NCBI RefSeq assembly: GCF_900113705.1
Contig: NZ_FOQI01000009.1
Location: 159,769 to 223,768 of the forward strand
DNA length: 64,000 nucleotides
Direction of reading: 5' to 3'
From: Collimonas sp. OK307
GTDB lineage: Bacteria > Pseudomonadota > Gammaproteobacteria > Burkholderiales > Burkholderiaceae_D
A program made the translations under genes and the position numbers. Of this stretch, positions 41,575 through 50,738 are shown piece by piece. Under the pieces are notes generated by a model. That model was given only the letters and a program-made list of their open reading frames with translations, searched no databases and was not told the DNA's origin. Numbering within the stretch: the first letter of the stretch is position 1; every line of letters starts with the position of its first letter.

Positions 41575-42018
41575 ATGAAATCGATGAAAATGATTAAACG
41601 TGCTCAGCGCGGCTTTACCCTGATCGAATTGATGATCGTTGTGGCGATTATTGGTATTTTGGCTGCGATCGCATTGCCTGCTTATCAGGATTATACGACT
41701 CGTGCAAAGATGAGCGAAGTTGTGGTTATGGGTGAGCCAGCCAAGTTAGCTGTTGCTGAAACAAGTTCTTCAGTTGGTGGTCTGGCAAGCTTTACTGCCA
41801 CGAAGAGTGGGTATGCTTTCCCGGGCGCAACGAAATTTGTTTCGGGTGTCACTATTGCTGACAGCGGAGTTGTGTCTATTGTTTCCACCGTTCCAACTGC
41901 AACAGGAACACTGACATTGACTCCAACGGACGTCGGTAGTGGTCAGTTGACTTGGGTATGCGGATCAGCAGATATTGCAGCTAAGTTCTTGCCTGCAAAT
42001 TGCCGCCCAGGTACCTGA
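41575..42018 (+). CDS. pilA: Type IV major pilin
   Basis: 147 residues. Class III signal K-R-A-Q-R-G with cleavage before Phe14, then the hydrophobic helix [20 protein letters not shown] with Glu at +5. Two cysteines near the C-terminus (W-V-C-G ... N-C-R-P) form the D-loop disulfide. Surface pilus subunit for twitching, adhesion or DNA uptake. AGGAG upstream, sigma54 promoter, own terminator. The last residue is Thr after C-R-P-G, a possible site for glycosylation by the ligase encoded next (speculative). Confidence 0.96.
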   Translation: MKSMKMIKRAQRGFTLIELMIVVAIIGILAAIALPAYQDYTTRAKMSEVVVMGEPAKLAVAETSSSVGGLASFTATKSGYAFPGATKFVSGVTIADSGVVSIVSTVPTATGTLTLTPTDVGSGQLTWVCGSADIAAKFLPANCRPGT

Positions 42019-42041
42019 TACTGCGTTATAGAAAAAATGGA

Positions 42042-42072
42042 AGCCGCCTTCATGGCGGCTTTTTATTTTTTT
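42042..42072 (+). terminator. Terminator of pilA
   Basis: agccgcc-ttcat-ggcggct followed by ttttattttttt. Confidence 0.95.
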
Positions 42073-42138
42073 AAATTCGCAAAATATATAAGACCAGAAT
42101 AATGAAAATTGTTATTGATATGATGTCAGGGTGCTAAA

Positions 42139-43620
42139 TTGGAGAGCAACAGGTTACGTGAAATTTTTGACGGTCTTGAGGTAAAACAATATCCAATAAC
42201 TCTTCTGTTATGTATTTTCATTATATTAAATTGCGTATTTTCTTTCTCTAATTTTATAAATACAGGTAGTCATGATGATCAGCGATTATTGCAAATAATA
42301 TTAATATTAATTTCTACTGCGGCAATAGTTTTATATAAAATCCCATTAAAAATAATCCAGCTGTCATGGCTAAGATTGTTTGTTTTTTTATTTTTCTTAT
42401 TAGGAATAGTGTCGGGTATTGGCGCACTTTCGCTACGATTTGCATTTTATGAAGTTGCATCGCTATTTTTTTTGAGCGTGCTTAGTTTATATATAGCAAA
42501 TGAGGTATCCAAGAGGGGCTTCAGATCAATAAATTGGATTCTAATGATTTGCGCTGTAGGATGCATGTTATACGCGTTCAGATTTCTCACCGTATACATT
42601 GCGGTGTTAGTTCTTGGAATTCAACCTGATGTTATGAACCTGGTTCCAGGTTTTAGCAACTACCGTTTTTTAAATCATACCCAAACCATTGCTTTACCAC
42701 TTTTAATATTATATTTTTTGCTGGAAAAAAAGGAAACTAAAGCGAGTTTGATGCACATGATTTTTGTGGGATTTTGGTGGTCGCTGCTATTCATGACTGG
42801 TGGACGCGGAACAATTGTTGGGCTCTTGGCTGGAGCTGGCATAGCTTATATGGTGCAACCAAAATACGCGATAACTTTTTGCAAAGGGATGTTGACGACG
42901 GGCATGGTAGGGGTAGTTATATATGCTATTTTATTTATGCTGGTGCCTTTTCTAGTCGGCTTACATCCATTCGGAGTTTTTTTTCAGTTAGCACAACGCT
43001 CGATTGAGGATCCAACGTCCGGAAGATTGCTGTTGTGGCAAAGAGCCCTTGAACTAATTTTTTCGAATCCATGGGTTGGTGTCGGACCTATGCATTTTGC
43101 ACACTACGGTGCCGATATAAATAATGGGGCACACCCTCATAATTTAATTTTGCAAATTGGTGCTGAATGGGGCGTACCTGCTTTACTGTGTTTATGCATT
43201 GCAATCAGCATTGGAATGAGAAATTTATTTCGAGCGGTATACATGATTTCTGCAAGTGATATACGAAATCAAACAATATTTTCTGCTTGGATCGTTATTG
43301 GTGTTGCAATTTTAGTGGATAGCCAATTTTCTGGACTGGTGGTTATGCCTTTCAGCCAACTGCTTATCGTACTTTATGTAGGCTGTGCAATGGGATGGTC
43401 TAGATCAATCTCTGATAACGAAATTTCTCAAAAAGTATCGCCATCATGGTCGAGATGGTTATTCCAAAGTTTCTTAATCTTAATATCGGTATGTGGAATA
43501 CTCTATGGGGCTTTACCAAAAATGGACATATTATTCGGATTAAAGACTGAGCTAACGAGGGAATCTTTAAGTCATCCAAGAGCATTACATCCCCGAATTT
43601 GGACTGACGGCAATTTTTGA
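42139..43620 (+). CDS. O-antigen-ligase-family membrane protein, probable pilin glycosyl ligase
   Basis: 493 residues starting at TTG 42139 with a weak AGGG site; no ATG fits. About ten to twelve membrane helices. The Wzy_C signature is in the large periplasmic loop: G-V-G-P-M-H-F-A-H-Y-G and G-A-H-P-H-N-L-I-L-Q-I-G-A-E-W-G. Such proteins directly after pilA (TfpO/PglL type) transfer a glycan from a lipid carrier to pilin. The gene is strikingly AT-rich with A/T-ending codons, unlike pilA and moaC on either side, which suggests horizontal replacement. It converges with moaC. Confidence 0.82.
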   Translation: MESNRLREIFDGLEVKQYPITLLLCIFIILNCVFSFSNFINTGSHDDQRLLQIILILISTAAIVLYKIPLKIIQLSWLRLFVFLFFLLGIVSGIGALSLRFAFYEVASLFFLSVLSLYIANEVSKRGFRSINWILMICAVGCMLYAFRFLTVYIAVLVLGIQPDVMNLVPGFSNYRFLNHTQTIALPLLILYFLLEKKETKASLMHMIFVGFWWSLLFMTGGRGTIVGLLAGAGIAYMVQPKYAITFCKGMLTTGMVGVVIYAILFMLVPFLVGLHPFGVFFQLAQRSIEDPTSGRLLLWQRALELIFSNPWVGVGPMHFAHYGADINNGAHPHNLILQIGAEWGVPALLCLCIAISIGMRNLFRAVYMISASDIRNQTIFSAWIVIGVAILVDSQFSGLVVMPFSQLLIVLYVGCAMGWSRSISDNEISQKVSPSWSRWLFQSFLILISVCGILYGALPKMDILFGLKTELTRESLSHPRALHPRIWTDGNF

Positions 43621-43641
43621 CGTTCGAGAAGGTGTCTCGAT

Positions 43642-44142
43642 TCACAAATCTGCGTTCCAATCTCCCGACTTGCCGCCATGCTTTTCCATCACCCGCACAG
43701 CGGTAATCACCATCCCCCGGTCCACCGCCTTGCACATGTCATAGATCGTCAGTAAGCCAATCTGCACTGCAGTCAGCGCTTCCATCTCCACCCCGGTCTT
43801 GCCAACCGTTTCCGCCTGCGCGATACAGCTAATGCTGGCGTCGCTTTCATCAACACTGAAATCAACCGTAACCCGCGTCAGCGCCAGCGGATGGCACAGC
43901 GGAATCAAATCGCTGGTCCGTTTGGTGGCCATGATGGCAGCGATACGGGCGATGCCTAACACGTCGCCCTTTTTTGCAGTACCGGATTGGATCAGCGCCA
44001 ACGTCTCAGCTTTCATACGGATACAACCGCTGGCAACAGCAATACGGTGTGTGTCGTCTTTATTACCAACATCAACCATATGGGCCTGGCCGGTCTGGTC
44101 AAAGTGGGTCAGTGTGGTGCTTGCTGGAATTTTGTTAGTCAT
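43642..44142 (-). CDS. moaC: Cyclic pyranopterin monophosphate synthase
   Basis: 166 residues. MoaC motifs: [22 protein letters not shown] and the C-terminal G-V-E-M-E-A-L-T-A, then Y-D-M-C-K-A-V-D with the active-site Lys-Asp. Second step in molybdenum cofactor synthesis, cytoplasmic. Divergent from the M48 protease gene. Confidence 0.97.
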   Translation of the reverse strand: MTNKIPASTTLTHFDQTGQAHMVDVGNKDDTHRIAVASGCIRMKAETLALIQSGTAKKGDVLGIARIAAIMATKRTSDLIPLCHPLALTRVTVDFSVDESDASISCIAQAETVGKTGVEMEALTAVQIGLLTIYDMCKAVDRGMVITAVRVMEKHGGKSGDWNADL

Positions 44143-44274
44143 GATGGCATTTTCTTTAGATGATGCAGTGAATCGCTAATTGAATTTTTCTGAGCGGCCA
44201 CTGCATGCTGAAGGTGGAACAATTGTCCTCTGTTAGTATCATAGCATCGTGATTTTGACACTATCCAGTACTCA

Positions 44275-45780
44275 ATGAATCGATTATCGCCATCTCCACG
44301 ACAATTGCTGCTTGCCGCGCTCATCAGCGCCTGCTGCGCATTGCCGACGGCGTCGATATTGGCAGCGCAAAACCTGCCAACCTTGGGCGATACCTCGCGC
44401 GGTTCGCTATCGCCAATAATGGAACGCAAGCTTGGCGAAGAAATCATGCACGATATCCGGCGCGATCCTGATTACATGAACGACGCGCCATTGCTGGAAT
44501 ACTTGAACAACTTCGGCTTGACCCTGGTCGCAGCGCGGCCGGAAGTACGGGGCGAAGCCGGGTTCGATTTTTTCTTCTTTGCGGTGCGCGATCCTGTCTT
44601 GAATGCGTTTGCGTTGCCGGGTGGCTTCATCGGCGTCCACTCCGGACTGTTATTGGCGGCGCAGAGCGAATCGGAACTGGCTTCAGTGCTGGCGCATGAA
44701 ATCGGCCACGTGGCGCAGCGGCATATCGCGCGCATGGTGGGTAGCCAGAAGCAGGATTCGATGATCGCCCTGGCTTCCATGTTGCTGGGGGCATTGGCGA
44801 TGCGTGGTAGCGGCGACGCTGGCGCGGCGGTGATGATGGGCGGTACCGGCCTGGCGATGCAACGGCAGTTGAATTTCAGCCGCGATGCCGAGCGCGAGGC
44901 GGATCGTATCGGGTTGTCGATTCTGGATGCGGGCGGCTTTGAGACCAGCGGTATGGTGGCTTTTTTCGGGCGCTTGCAAACTGCTTCCCGCAATTATTCG
45001 GATGTGGTTCCGCCGTATCTGCTGACGCATCCGCTGACCGCCGAACGGATTGCCGACATAGAGGCGCGGATCCGTGAGCAGCGTTATCGGCAGCGTGCCG
45101 ATAGCCTGGATTTTCAATTGATTCGGGCGCGCGTGCGGGTGCTGCAGGATGATACCGAGCAGGGGCGGCGTGATGCTCAGGTCGTATTTGATACGCAGCT
45201 ATTACAAAATACGAAGCAGCAAATTGTTGCGGCTAAATATGGCATGGCTTTCCTGGCGTTCAGGCAGGGGGCTTATGACAAGGCTGAGGATTTGCTGCGG
45301 CAGGCGGTGGCGGCGGCATTGCCGGCGAAGCAGAACCTGGTGCTGACGGATCTTGGCGTGGAGATCATGTTGGCTACGGATCGCGAGAGTGAGGCGTTGA
45401 AGCTGGTGCAGCAGGCGCAGCTGCAGTATCCGTTGTCGCGTGGATTGGCGCATCAGTATGCCCGGGTGTTGATTGCTGGTAAGCGGTTAGACGACGCTGA
45501 AAAATGTCTGCGTGAGCAGGCGCAGTTGTATCGGCAGGATGCGGATGTGCAGGATTTGCTGGCTAAGGTTTATTCGGCGCAGGGGAAGCGGGCGTTGCAG
45601 CATATGGCTTTGGCGGAGTCTTATGTGTTGACGGGGAGCGTGCCGGCGGCGTTGGATCAGTTGCGGATTGCGCGTAACTCGGCGGATGCGGGGTTTTATG
45701 ATCAGTCTATGATCGATGCGCGGGAGAGGGAGTTGCAGGAGCGGTGGAAGGAGGAGTTGAAGGCTTCTAAGGAGCGTTAG
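44275..45780 (+). CDS. M48 metalloprotease with TPR repeats, BepA-like
   Basis: 501 residues. Signal peptide (L-L-L-A-A-L-I-S-A ... A-A-Q), protease domain with zinc site H-E-I-G-H at 141-145 and third ligand Glu in A-E-R-E-A-D-R-I-G, then TPR-like helices from about residue 300. BepA/YfgC members act in the periplasm on assembly of outer-membrane proteins such as LptD. The 3' third (from about 45050) uses T/G-rich codons, a visible change from the 5' part. Followed by a gggtcagag palindrome shared with the convergent gene. Confidence 0.92.
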   Translation: MNRLSPSPRQLLLAALISACCALPTASILAAQNLPTLGDTSRGSLSPIMERKLGEEIMHDIRRDPDYMNDAPLLEYLNNFGLTLVAARPEVRGEAGFDFFFFAVRDPVLNAFALPGGFIGVHSGLLLAAQSESELASVLAHEIGHVAQRHIARMVGSQKQDSMIALASMLLGALAMRGSGDAGAAVMMGGTGLAMQRQLNFSRDAEREADRIGLSILDAGGFETSGMVAFFGRLQTASRNYSDVVPPYLLTHPLTAERIADIEARIREQRYRQRADSLDFQLIRARVRVLQDDTEQGRRDAQVVFDTQLLQNTKQQIVAAKYGMAFLAFRQGAYDKAEDLLRQAVAAALPAKQNLVLTDLGVEIMLATDRESEALKLVQQAQLQYPLSRGLAHQYARVLIAGKRLDDAEKCLREQAQLYRQDADVQDLLAKVYSAQGKRALQHMALAESYVLTGSVPAALDQLRIARNSADAGFYDQSMIDARERELQERWKEELKASKER

Positions 45781-45806
45781 TGCTGGGGTGTTTGCTCCGT
45801 GGTCCG

Positions 45807-45870
45807 TTAAGTAGGGTCAGAGTCAAGTTTCGCGATAAAGCCTGCGAAAGTTGACTCTGACCCTATTTAA
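45807..45870. repeat. REP-like palindrome, GGGTCAGAG family
   Basis: gttaagtagggtcagagtc and its near-perfect inverse gactctgaccctatttaac enclose gtttcgc / gcgaaag; total arms about 27 bp. It shares gggtcagag with 16197-16265. It lies between convergent genes and may also terminate both. Confidence 0.75.
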
Positions 45871-46467
45871 CTATTTCTGGCGAGGTTTTTGAGTAAAGCC
45901 AAAGCGGGTTGGGATGTTTTCTGTGGCTATGGGTTCGACTGTTAGTGCTGCTCCGGCTTTTTGCCATGTCAGGGTTTGACTCTTTGACGGGTTTGCCATC
46001 CATTCCAGTAGTGCTTCATCGCTAGCGATTTTTCCATCTATGCATAGGTCGGCCAGGCATTGCGCCAGGTCGCGATCGTCGATTGCGACTACCTGGTTTG
46101 GGCCGATCAGTAGTAGCCGGCCTTGCTCGGTCAGCATGACCGATTCGATTGCCGTCATCGGCTCGCCGGTTTGCAGGACAAAACCTTGGAGCGGATCTGT
46201 ATGGGCGATGTAGGGTGTCAACTCCAGGTCGACATAGACTCGTTGCGGGCCGTTCTGGAAGTACCAGCAGCCTTGTTCGTCCGCGCCGTAATTGCGGTTG
46301 ATAAAACCGACCAGCGCTGTGTGCATGATCTTGTCGCCGGGCAGGTTCTGGCGCTGGGTCTGTTCATCGCGCATGCGCCAGGCGCCGCGCGCGTCTAGTC
46401 CCAGCCAGCCGTGGCAATGGGGGACGTTGGGCCATTTCTGCATGGCTTGGGCTACGACTTGATCCAT
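45871..46467 (-). CDS. DUF2946-like conserved protein
   Basis: 198 residues. Conserved-looking sequence K-W-P-N-V-P-H-C-H-G-W-L-G-L-D-A-R-G-A-W, then F-I-N-R-N-Y-G and F-Q-N-G-P-Q-R-V-Y-V-D-L. I associate this with the DUF2946 label in Burkholderiales, with moderate certainty. Soluble, no signal. The start is 1 bp after the stop of the YheT hydrolase gene, so the two are probably co-translated. Confidence 0.7.
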   Translation of the reverse strand: MDQVVAQAMQKWPNVPHCHGWLGLDARGAWRMRDEQTQRQNLPGDKIMHTALVGFINRNYGADEQGCWYFQNGPQRVYVDLELTPYIAHTDPLQGFVLQTGEPMTAIESVMLTEQGRLLLIGPNQVVAIDDRDLAQCLADLCIDGKIASDEALLEWMANPSKSQTLTWQKAGAALTVEPIATENIPTRFGFTQKPRQK

Positions 46468-46468
46468 T

Positions 46469-47440
46469 TTAACTACCTTGCAAAAAACGCAGCATGCGCT
46501 GCGGCAGCCAATCGAGGCGACCGGGCGGACCGCCGACGGCGAATCCTACGTGACCGCCTTGATCGGGATATTCGAGGGTGACGCTGGCGGCGGCCTTGGG
46601 CGGCAAATGCTGCGGCGGCAGGAACGGGTCGTTGCGGGCGTTGAGTACTAGCGTCGGCACTGTGATGTCGTTGATTACCAGCTTGGCGCTGGCGCGATGC
46701 CAGTAATCGTCGGTGTCGCGGAAACCGTGCAGGGGTGCGGTGACGATGTTGTCGAACTCGTACAGGTCGCGCGCGCTCAGCATTTTTTCGCGATCGAACA
46801 GGCGCGGGAATTGTTGCAGCTTGTCGAGCGACTTGCTTTTCATCGTGCGCAGGAACGAGCGGGTGTAGACCATGTTGAAACCATGCGACAAGGCGGCGCC
46901 ACCGCCGGCCAGATCGAGCGGCGCGGAAATGGCGCAGGCGGCGTCGATGATTTCTGCCTGGTGCTGGGATTCGCCGAGCCAGCGCAGCAGCGCGTTGCCG
47001 CCAAGTGAAACGCCGGTCGCATAGAATTTTCCGAATTGCCGGGTAGTACGGCTGGCCACCAGGCGGCGCAGTATCCAGTCGACTTCTTCGGCGTCGCCGG
47101 AGTGGTAAAAACGCGGTGCCTGGTTGATTTCACCGGAACAGCCGCGGAAGTGCGGGACCGCACCGGACCAGCCGAGCGTTGCCAGTTGAGCCATCAGGGC
47201 GCGGCTGTAGTGGCTTGCGGAAGAACCTTCCAGGCCGTGAAACAGCACCACCAGTGGTTGCCCTGGCTGGCCGTCGACAAAATCGATATCGATGAAATCG
47301 CCGTCCGGCGTATCCCAGCGTTCGCGTCTGTAGGCGACCGCCGGTTTGCTGATGCAGGTGGCCGGGTAAATGGTTTGCAGGTGGCCGCCGGGCAGCCAAA
47401 GCGGTGCAGGGTAGGAACTGAGTGAGACGGAAGCAGGCAT
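46469..47440 (-). CDS. Alpha/beta hydrolase, YheT family
   Basis: 323 residues from the ATG at 47440; an upstream TTG adds 15 unlikely residues. YheT hallmark W-L-P-G-G-H-L-Q-T-I-Y-P at the N-terminus, oxyanion region F-H-G-L-E-G-S-S, nucleophile Ser in G-V-S-L-G-G-N, then an Asp in N-A-R-N-D-P-F and His in Q-G-G-H-V-G-F. A carboxylesterase of unknown physiological substrate, probably cytoplasmic. Confidence 0.9.
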   Translation of the reverse strand: MPASVSLSSYPAPLWLPGGHLQTIYPATCISKPAVAYRRERWDTPDGDFIDIDFVDGQPGQPLVVLFHGLEGSSASHYSRALMAQLATLGWSGAVPHFRGCSGEINQAPRFYHSGDAEEVDWILRRLVASRTTRQFGKFYATGVSLGGNALLRWLGESQHQAEIIDAACAISAPLDLAGGGAALSHGFNMVYTRSFLRTMKSKSLDKLQQFPRLFDREKMLSARDLYEFDNIVTAPLHGFRDTDDYWHRASAKLVINDITVPTLVLNARNDPFLPPQHLPPKAAASVTLEYPDQGGHVGFAVGGPPGRLDWLPQRMLRFLQGS

Positions 47441-47481
47441 ACTATTTTCTATGTCGGAGCTGTGTAATCTATTCAATCTGT

Positions 47482-47913
47482 TCAATGCAAGGTAGTGCTG
47501 GATGCGGTTTCTTCCGGCGCTGCGCCTGGCGCCACGGAGGCGTGATGCAGCACGATACGCCAGCCGCGTGGCGTCTTCATATAGATATTGGTCGCCAGGA
47601 TATGCATCTCGCGATCGGACTCGCTGGCTTGGTGCAGCTCTTCCACCAGGTTATGAATGCTGGTCGACAGATTATGCGTCACATGTAGCTGACGCACACG
47701 GATATGCACGCCGCCGCGTTCGAACAAGCTTTCGAAAGCTGCCCGGATCGCCGCATGTCCATGCAGCCTGGTGGCATTCGGATGGATGCAGACGATTTCG
47801 TCGTCATCGGCCCATAGCGTCATCATTGCCTCGATATCGGCTCGGCTCATGGCGTCGTAAAAAGCGGTCTCGGTTTCTTCGGCTGAACCGTGCATGAATT
47901 TGGCATGTGGCAT
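47482..47913 (-). CDS. NTF2-like (SnoaL/ketosteroid-isomerase fold) protein
   Basis: 143 residues. A single NTF2-like domain: T-A-F-Y-D-A-M-S-R-A-D-I-E-A-M-M-T-L-W-A-D-D-D-E-type helix, split here by I-V-C-I-H-P-N-A, then G-H-A-A-I-R-A-A-F-E-S and the strand W-R-I-V-L-H-H-A-S. Found in many proteobacteria; function unknown. It lies between a terminator and the YheT gene. Confidence 0.82.
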   Translation of the reverse strand: MPHAKFMHGSAEETETAFYDAMSRADIEAMMTLWADDDEIVCIHPNATRLHGHAAIRAAFESLFERGGVHIRVRQLHVTHNLSTSIHNLVEELHQASESDREMHILATNIYMKTPRGWRIVLHHASVAPGAAPEETASSTTLH

Positions 47914-47967
47914 AGGGGCTCCGTGTTCAAACAGTTTGATCGGCTATCGCAATGCTTTTCCGTCATT

Positions 47968-47990
47968 AAAAAAGGGAGCCGAGCTCCCTT
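47968..47990 (-). terminator. Terminator after zinc-finger protein gene
   Basis: Read on the minus strand: aagggagc-tcg-gctccctt then TTTT. It ends the ilvE/zinc-finger transcript. Confidence 0.88.
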
Positions 47991-47998
47991 TGTGTTGA

Positions 47999-48202
47999 TT
48001 AGTGTCCTGCGACTACTGCACCCGGTTTCAACCGGTATTGCGTGCCGCAGTAAGGGCATTTGGCGCTGCCGCTGCTGTCGAGATTCAGGAACACGCGGGG
48101 ATGCGACGACCAGACCGGCATCAGCGGGTTAGGGCAATGCGCCGGCAAATCCTTGCCGTCGAGTTCAACCGGGGTTTGAATCTTAGTTGCTGCTGTATTC
48201 AT
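47999..48202 (-). CDS. Zinc-finger (CHCC, NDUFS6-like) small protein
   Basis: 67 residues from the ATG at 48202 with GGAGAA upstream. The C-x8-H-x14-C-x2-C arrangement (H-C-P-N-P, S-S-H-P-R-V-F-L, C-P-Y-C-G-T) is the zf-CHCC zinc site found in the mitochondrial complex I subunit NDUFS6 and in small bacterial proteins. It directly follows ilvE, an arrangement I recall in other betaproteobacteria. Confidence 0.85.
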   Translation of the reverse strand: MNTAATKIQTPVELDGKDLPAHCPNPLMPVWSSHPRVFLNLDSSGSAKCPYCGTQYRLKPGAVVAGH

Positions 48203-48266
48203 TTGCTTCTCCAAATTTGCTTTTGCTTAATTTTTGTTTAACTTGTATTGAGGCTGGCTTGCCGGT

Positions 48267-49193
48267 TTATTTCCCAACCACGGTAAGCCAGTGCTGATAT
48301 TTGGGCGATTTGCCTGCCACCACATCGAAAAACATCGACTGCAGTTTTTCCGTGATCGGACCGCGCTTGCCTGCGCCTATGGTGCGATTGTCGAGTTCGC
48401 GGATCGGCGTGATTTCTGCTGCAGTGCCGGTAAAAAAGGCTTCATCGCTGCAATATACTTCGTCGCGGGTGATGCGTTTTTCGATGACTTCGATGCCGCT
48501 GTCGCGCGCCATGGTCAGCACTGCATCGCGGGTGATGCCGTCCAGGCAGGAAGCCAGGTCAGGCGTATAGATCTTGCCGTTGCGGACGATAAACACGTTT
48601 TCGCCGGAGCCTTCCGAGACGTAGCCGTCGGTATCCAGCAGCAAAGCCTCGTCATAACCGTCAGTCAATGCTTCCTGGTTAGCCAGGATCGAGTTGATGT
48701 AATAACCGCTGGCTTTGGCGCGCACCAGCGATACATTGACGTGGTGGCGGCTGAATGATGATGTCTTGACGCGTATCCCTTTGGCCAGTCCGTCTTCACC
48801 CAGATAGGCACCCCAAGGCCAGGCGGCAATCGCGACGTGGATGGTGTTGCCTTTGGCGGCAATGCCGAGTTTTTCTGAACCGATCCAGACCAGCGGCCGC
48901 ATATAGCAGGATTCCAGCTTGTTTTCGCGCACCACCTCGATTTGTGCATCGATCAGGGTTTGCAGGTCGTAAGGCACGTGCATCTGGAAAATCTTGGCCG
49001 AATTCAGCAGGCGCTGGGTGTGTTCCTTCAAGCGGAAAATCGCTGGACCTTTGTCTGTCTCATAGGCGCGCACGCCTTCGAAAACCGCCATGCCGTAGTG
49101 CAGCGAATGCGTCAGGACGTGGATATTGGCTTCGCGCCAGTCAATCAGTTTGCCATCTTTCCAAATCTTGCCGTCGCGGTCATCCATGGACAT
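48267..49193 (-). CDS. ilvE: Branched-chain amino acid aminotransferase
   Basis: 308 residues from the ATG at 49193 with GGAG upstream. Fold-type IV PLP enzyme: H-Y-G-M-A-V-F-E-G-V-R-A-Y near residue 32, PLP lysine Lys160 in V-R-A-K-A-S-G-Y-Y, E-G-S-G-E-N-V-F and T-G-T-A-A-E-I-T-P. Last step of Leu, Ile and Val synthesis and first of their breakdown. The 283 bp before it, up to pgk, hold the divergent promoters; I see no further gene there. Confidence 0.95.
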   Translation of the reverse strand: MSMDDRDGKIWKDGKLIDWREANIHVLTHSLHYGMAVFEGVRAYETDKGPAIFRLKEHTQRLLNSAKIFQMHVPYDLQTLIDAQIEVVRENKLESCYMRPLVWIGSEKLGIAAKGNTIHVAIAAWPWGAYLGEDGLAKGIRVKTSSFSRHHVNVSLVRAKASGYYINSILANQEALTDGYDEALLLDTDGYVSEGSGENVFIVRNGKIYTPDLASCLDGITRDAVLTMARDSGIEVIEKRITRDEVYCSDEAFFTGTAAEITPIRELDNRTIGAGKRGPITEKLQSMFFDVVAGKSPKYQHWLTVVGK

Positions 49194-49476
49194 GTTCAAA
49201 TCTCCGATAAATAATAAGAAGTTGCTGGAAAATTGCTTAATCTGCAATTATTTGTAGTTGCGGCCAAGCGTTCATGATTCACGACGCGCTCACTACGGAT
49301 ATTTGGCAGATTCTCAGGTATAAAGTGACATTTTAACGGATTCGATGAGGCCTACTCTGTAGAATATTGGTTTCGGAATGTGACTTTTGAGTACCGCTAT
49401 GTGCGCAAAACCGTGTTTCGACAGAGGCTGCTGGAGTAAAATAGCGGCTTTTCCTCACTAATATTGCCTGATCGAC

Positions 49477-50667
49477 ATGAAATTCAATCGACTAAGCGAC
49501 TTGATCGCGCAACACCAGCTGCAAGGCAAGCGCGTGTTCATCCGCGCCGACCTCAATGTACCGCAAGATGCCGCGGGCAATATTACTGAAGATACGCGTG
49601 TGCGCGCTTCGGTGCCGGCGATTCGCCAGGCACTCGATGCGGGTGCGGCGGTGATGGTGACTTCACACCTGGGACGTCCGACCGAAGGCGAATTCAAGCC
49701 GGAAGATTCGCTGGCGCCTATCGCCAAACGTCTGGCGGAATTGCTGGGCCAGCCGGTTGAGCTGCGTCAAAACTGGACCGACGGCGTGGAAGTGACGCCG
49801 GGCCAGGTGGTGTTGCTGGAAAATTGCCGTGTCAACAAGGGCGAGAAAAAGAATAGCGACGAGCTGGCGCAAAAGATCGCCAAGCTCTGCGATATTTACG
49901 TCAACGACGCTTTCGGTACCGCGCACCGGGCCGAAGCCACCACCCACGGCATCGCCAAATTTGCGCCGATTGCCTGTGCCGGCCCTTTGCTGGCCGCTGA
50001 ACTGGATGCCTTGGGCAAAGCCCTGAACCAGCCGGCGCGGCCGCTGGTGGCGATCGTCGCCGGCTCGAAAGTGTCGAGCAAGCTGACTATATTGAAAGCG
50101 CTGGCCGACAAGGTCGATAATCTGATCGTCGGCGGCGGTATTGCCAATACCTTCTTGCTGGCAAGCGGCCTGAAAATCGGTAAGTCATTGGCGGAACCAG
50201 ATCTGGTGGAAGAAGCCAAAGCTATTATCGAGATGATGGCCAAACGTGGCGCCTCGGTACCGATTCCGGTGGATGTGGTGTGCGCCAAGGAATTTTCGCC
50301 AACCGCAACTGCGCAGATCAAGGATGTCGCCGATGTTGCTGACGACGACCTGATCCTGGACATCGGCCCGAAGACTGCAGCGATACTGGCAGCGCAAATC
50401 GGCCAGGCCGGTACCGTGGTCTGGAATGGCCCGGTCGGCGTGTTCGAATTCGACCAGTTCGGCGAAGGTACTAAAACCCTGGCGTTGGCGATTGCCAATT
50501 CCAAGGCTTTCTCGATTGCCGGTGGCGGCGATACGCTGGCGGCAATTGCCAAATACGAGATTACCGACAAGATCGGCTATATCTCCACTGGCGGCGGCGC
50601 TTTCCTGGAATTTTTGGAGGGCAAGACTTTGCCGGCGGTTGAGATTTTGTTGCAGCGCGCAGCTTAG
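49477..50667 (+). CDS. pgk: Phosphoglycerate kinase
   Basis: 396 residues. R-A-D-L-N-V-P near the N-terminus, S-H-L-G-R-P, the hinge G-S-K-V-S-S-K and the nucleotide-binding end G-G-G-D-T and S-T-G-G-G-A-F-L-E. Glycolysis/gluconeogenesis. First of a glycolytic run pgk-pyk-fba on the plus strand. Ribosome-binding site weak. Confidence 0.97.
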   Translation: MKFNRLSDLIAQHQLQGKRVFIRADLNVPQDAAGNITEDTRVRASVPAIRQALDAGAAVMVTSHLGRPTEGEFKPEDSLAPIAKRLAELLGQPVELRQNWTDGVEVTPGQVVLLENCRVNKGEKKNSDELAQKIAKLCDIYVNDAFGTAHRAEATTHGIAKFAPIACAGPLLAAELDALGKALNQPARPLVAIVAGSKVSSKLTILKALADKVDNLIVGGGIANTFLLASGLKIGKSLAEPDLVEEAKAIIEMMAKRGASVPIPVDVVCAKEFSPTATAQIKDVADVADDDLILDIGPKTAAILAAQIGQAGTVVWNGPVGVFEFDQFGEGTKTLALAIANSKAFSIAGGGDTLAAIAKYEITDKIGYISTGGGAFLEFLEGKTLPAVEILLQRAA

Positions 50668-50674
50668 TGTAATC

Positions 50675-50704
50675 GGACAGCTGGTTGGTCCCGACCAACT
50701 GTCC
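50675..50704 (+). other. Hairpin in pgk-pyk spacer
   Basis: ggaca-(gctg)-gttggtc-cc-gaccaac-tgtcc: 12 paired bases with a 4-nt bulge. No T-run follows, so an RNA processing or stability element is more likely than a terminator. Confidence 0.5.
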
Positions 50705-50738
50705 CGGTGTTTGTTCATGATGTACTGAAAGGTTGTCC

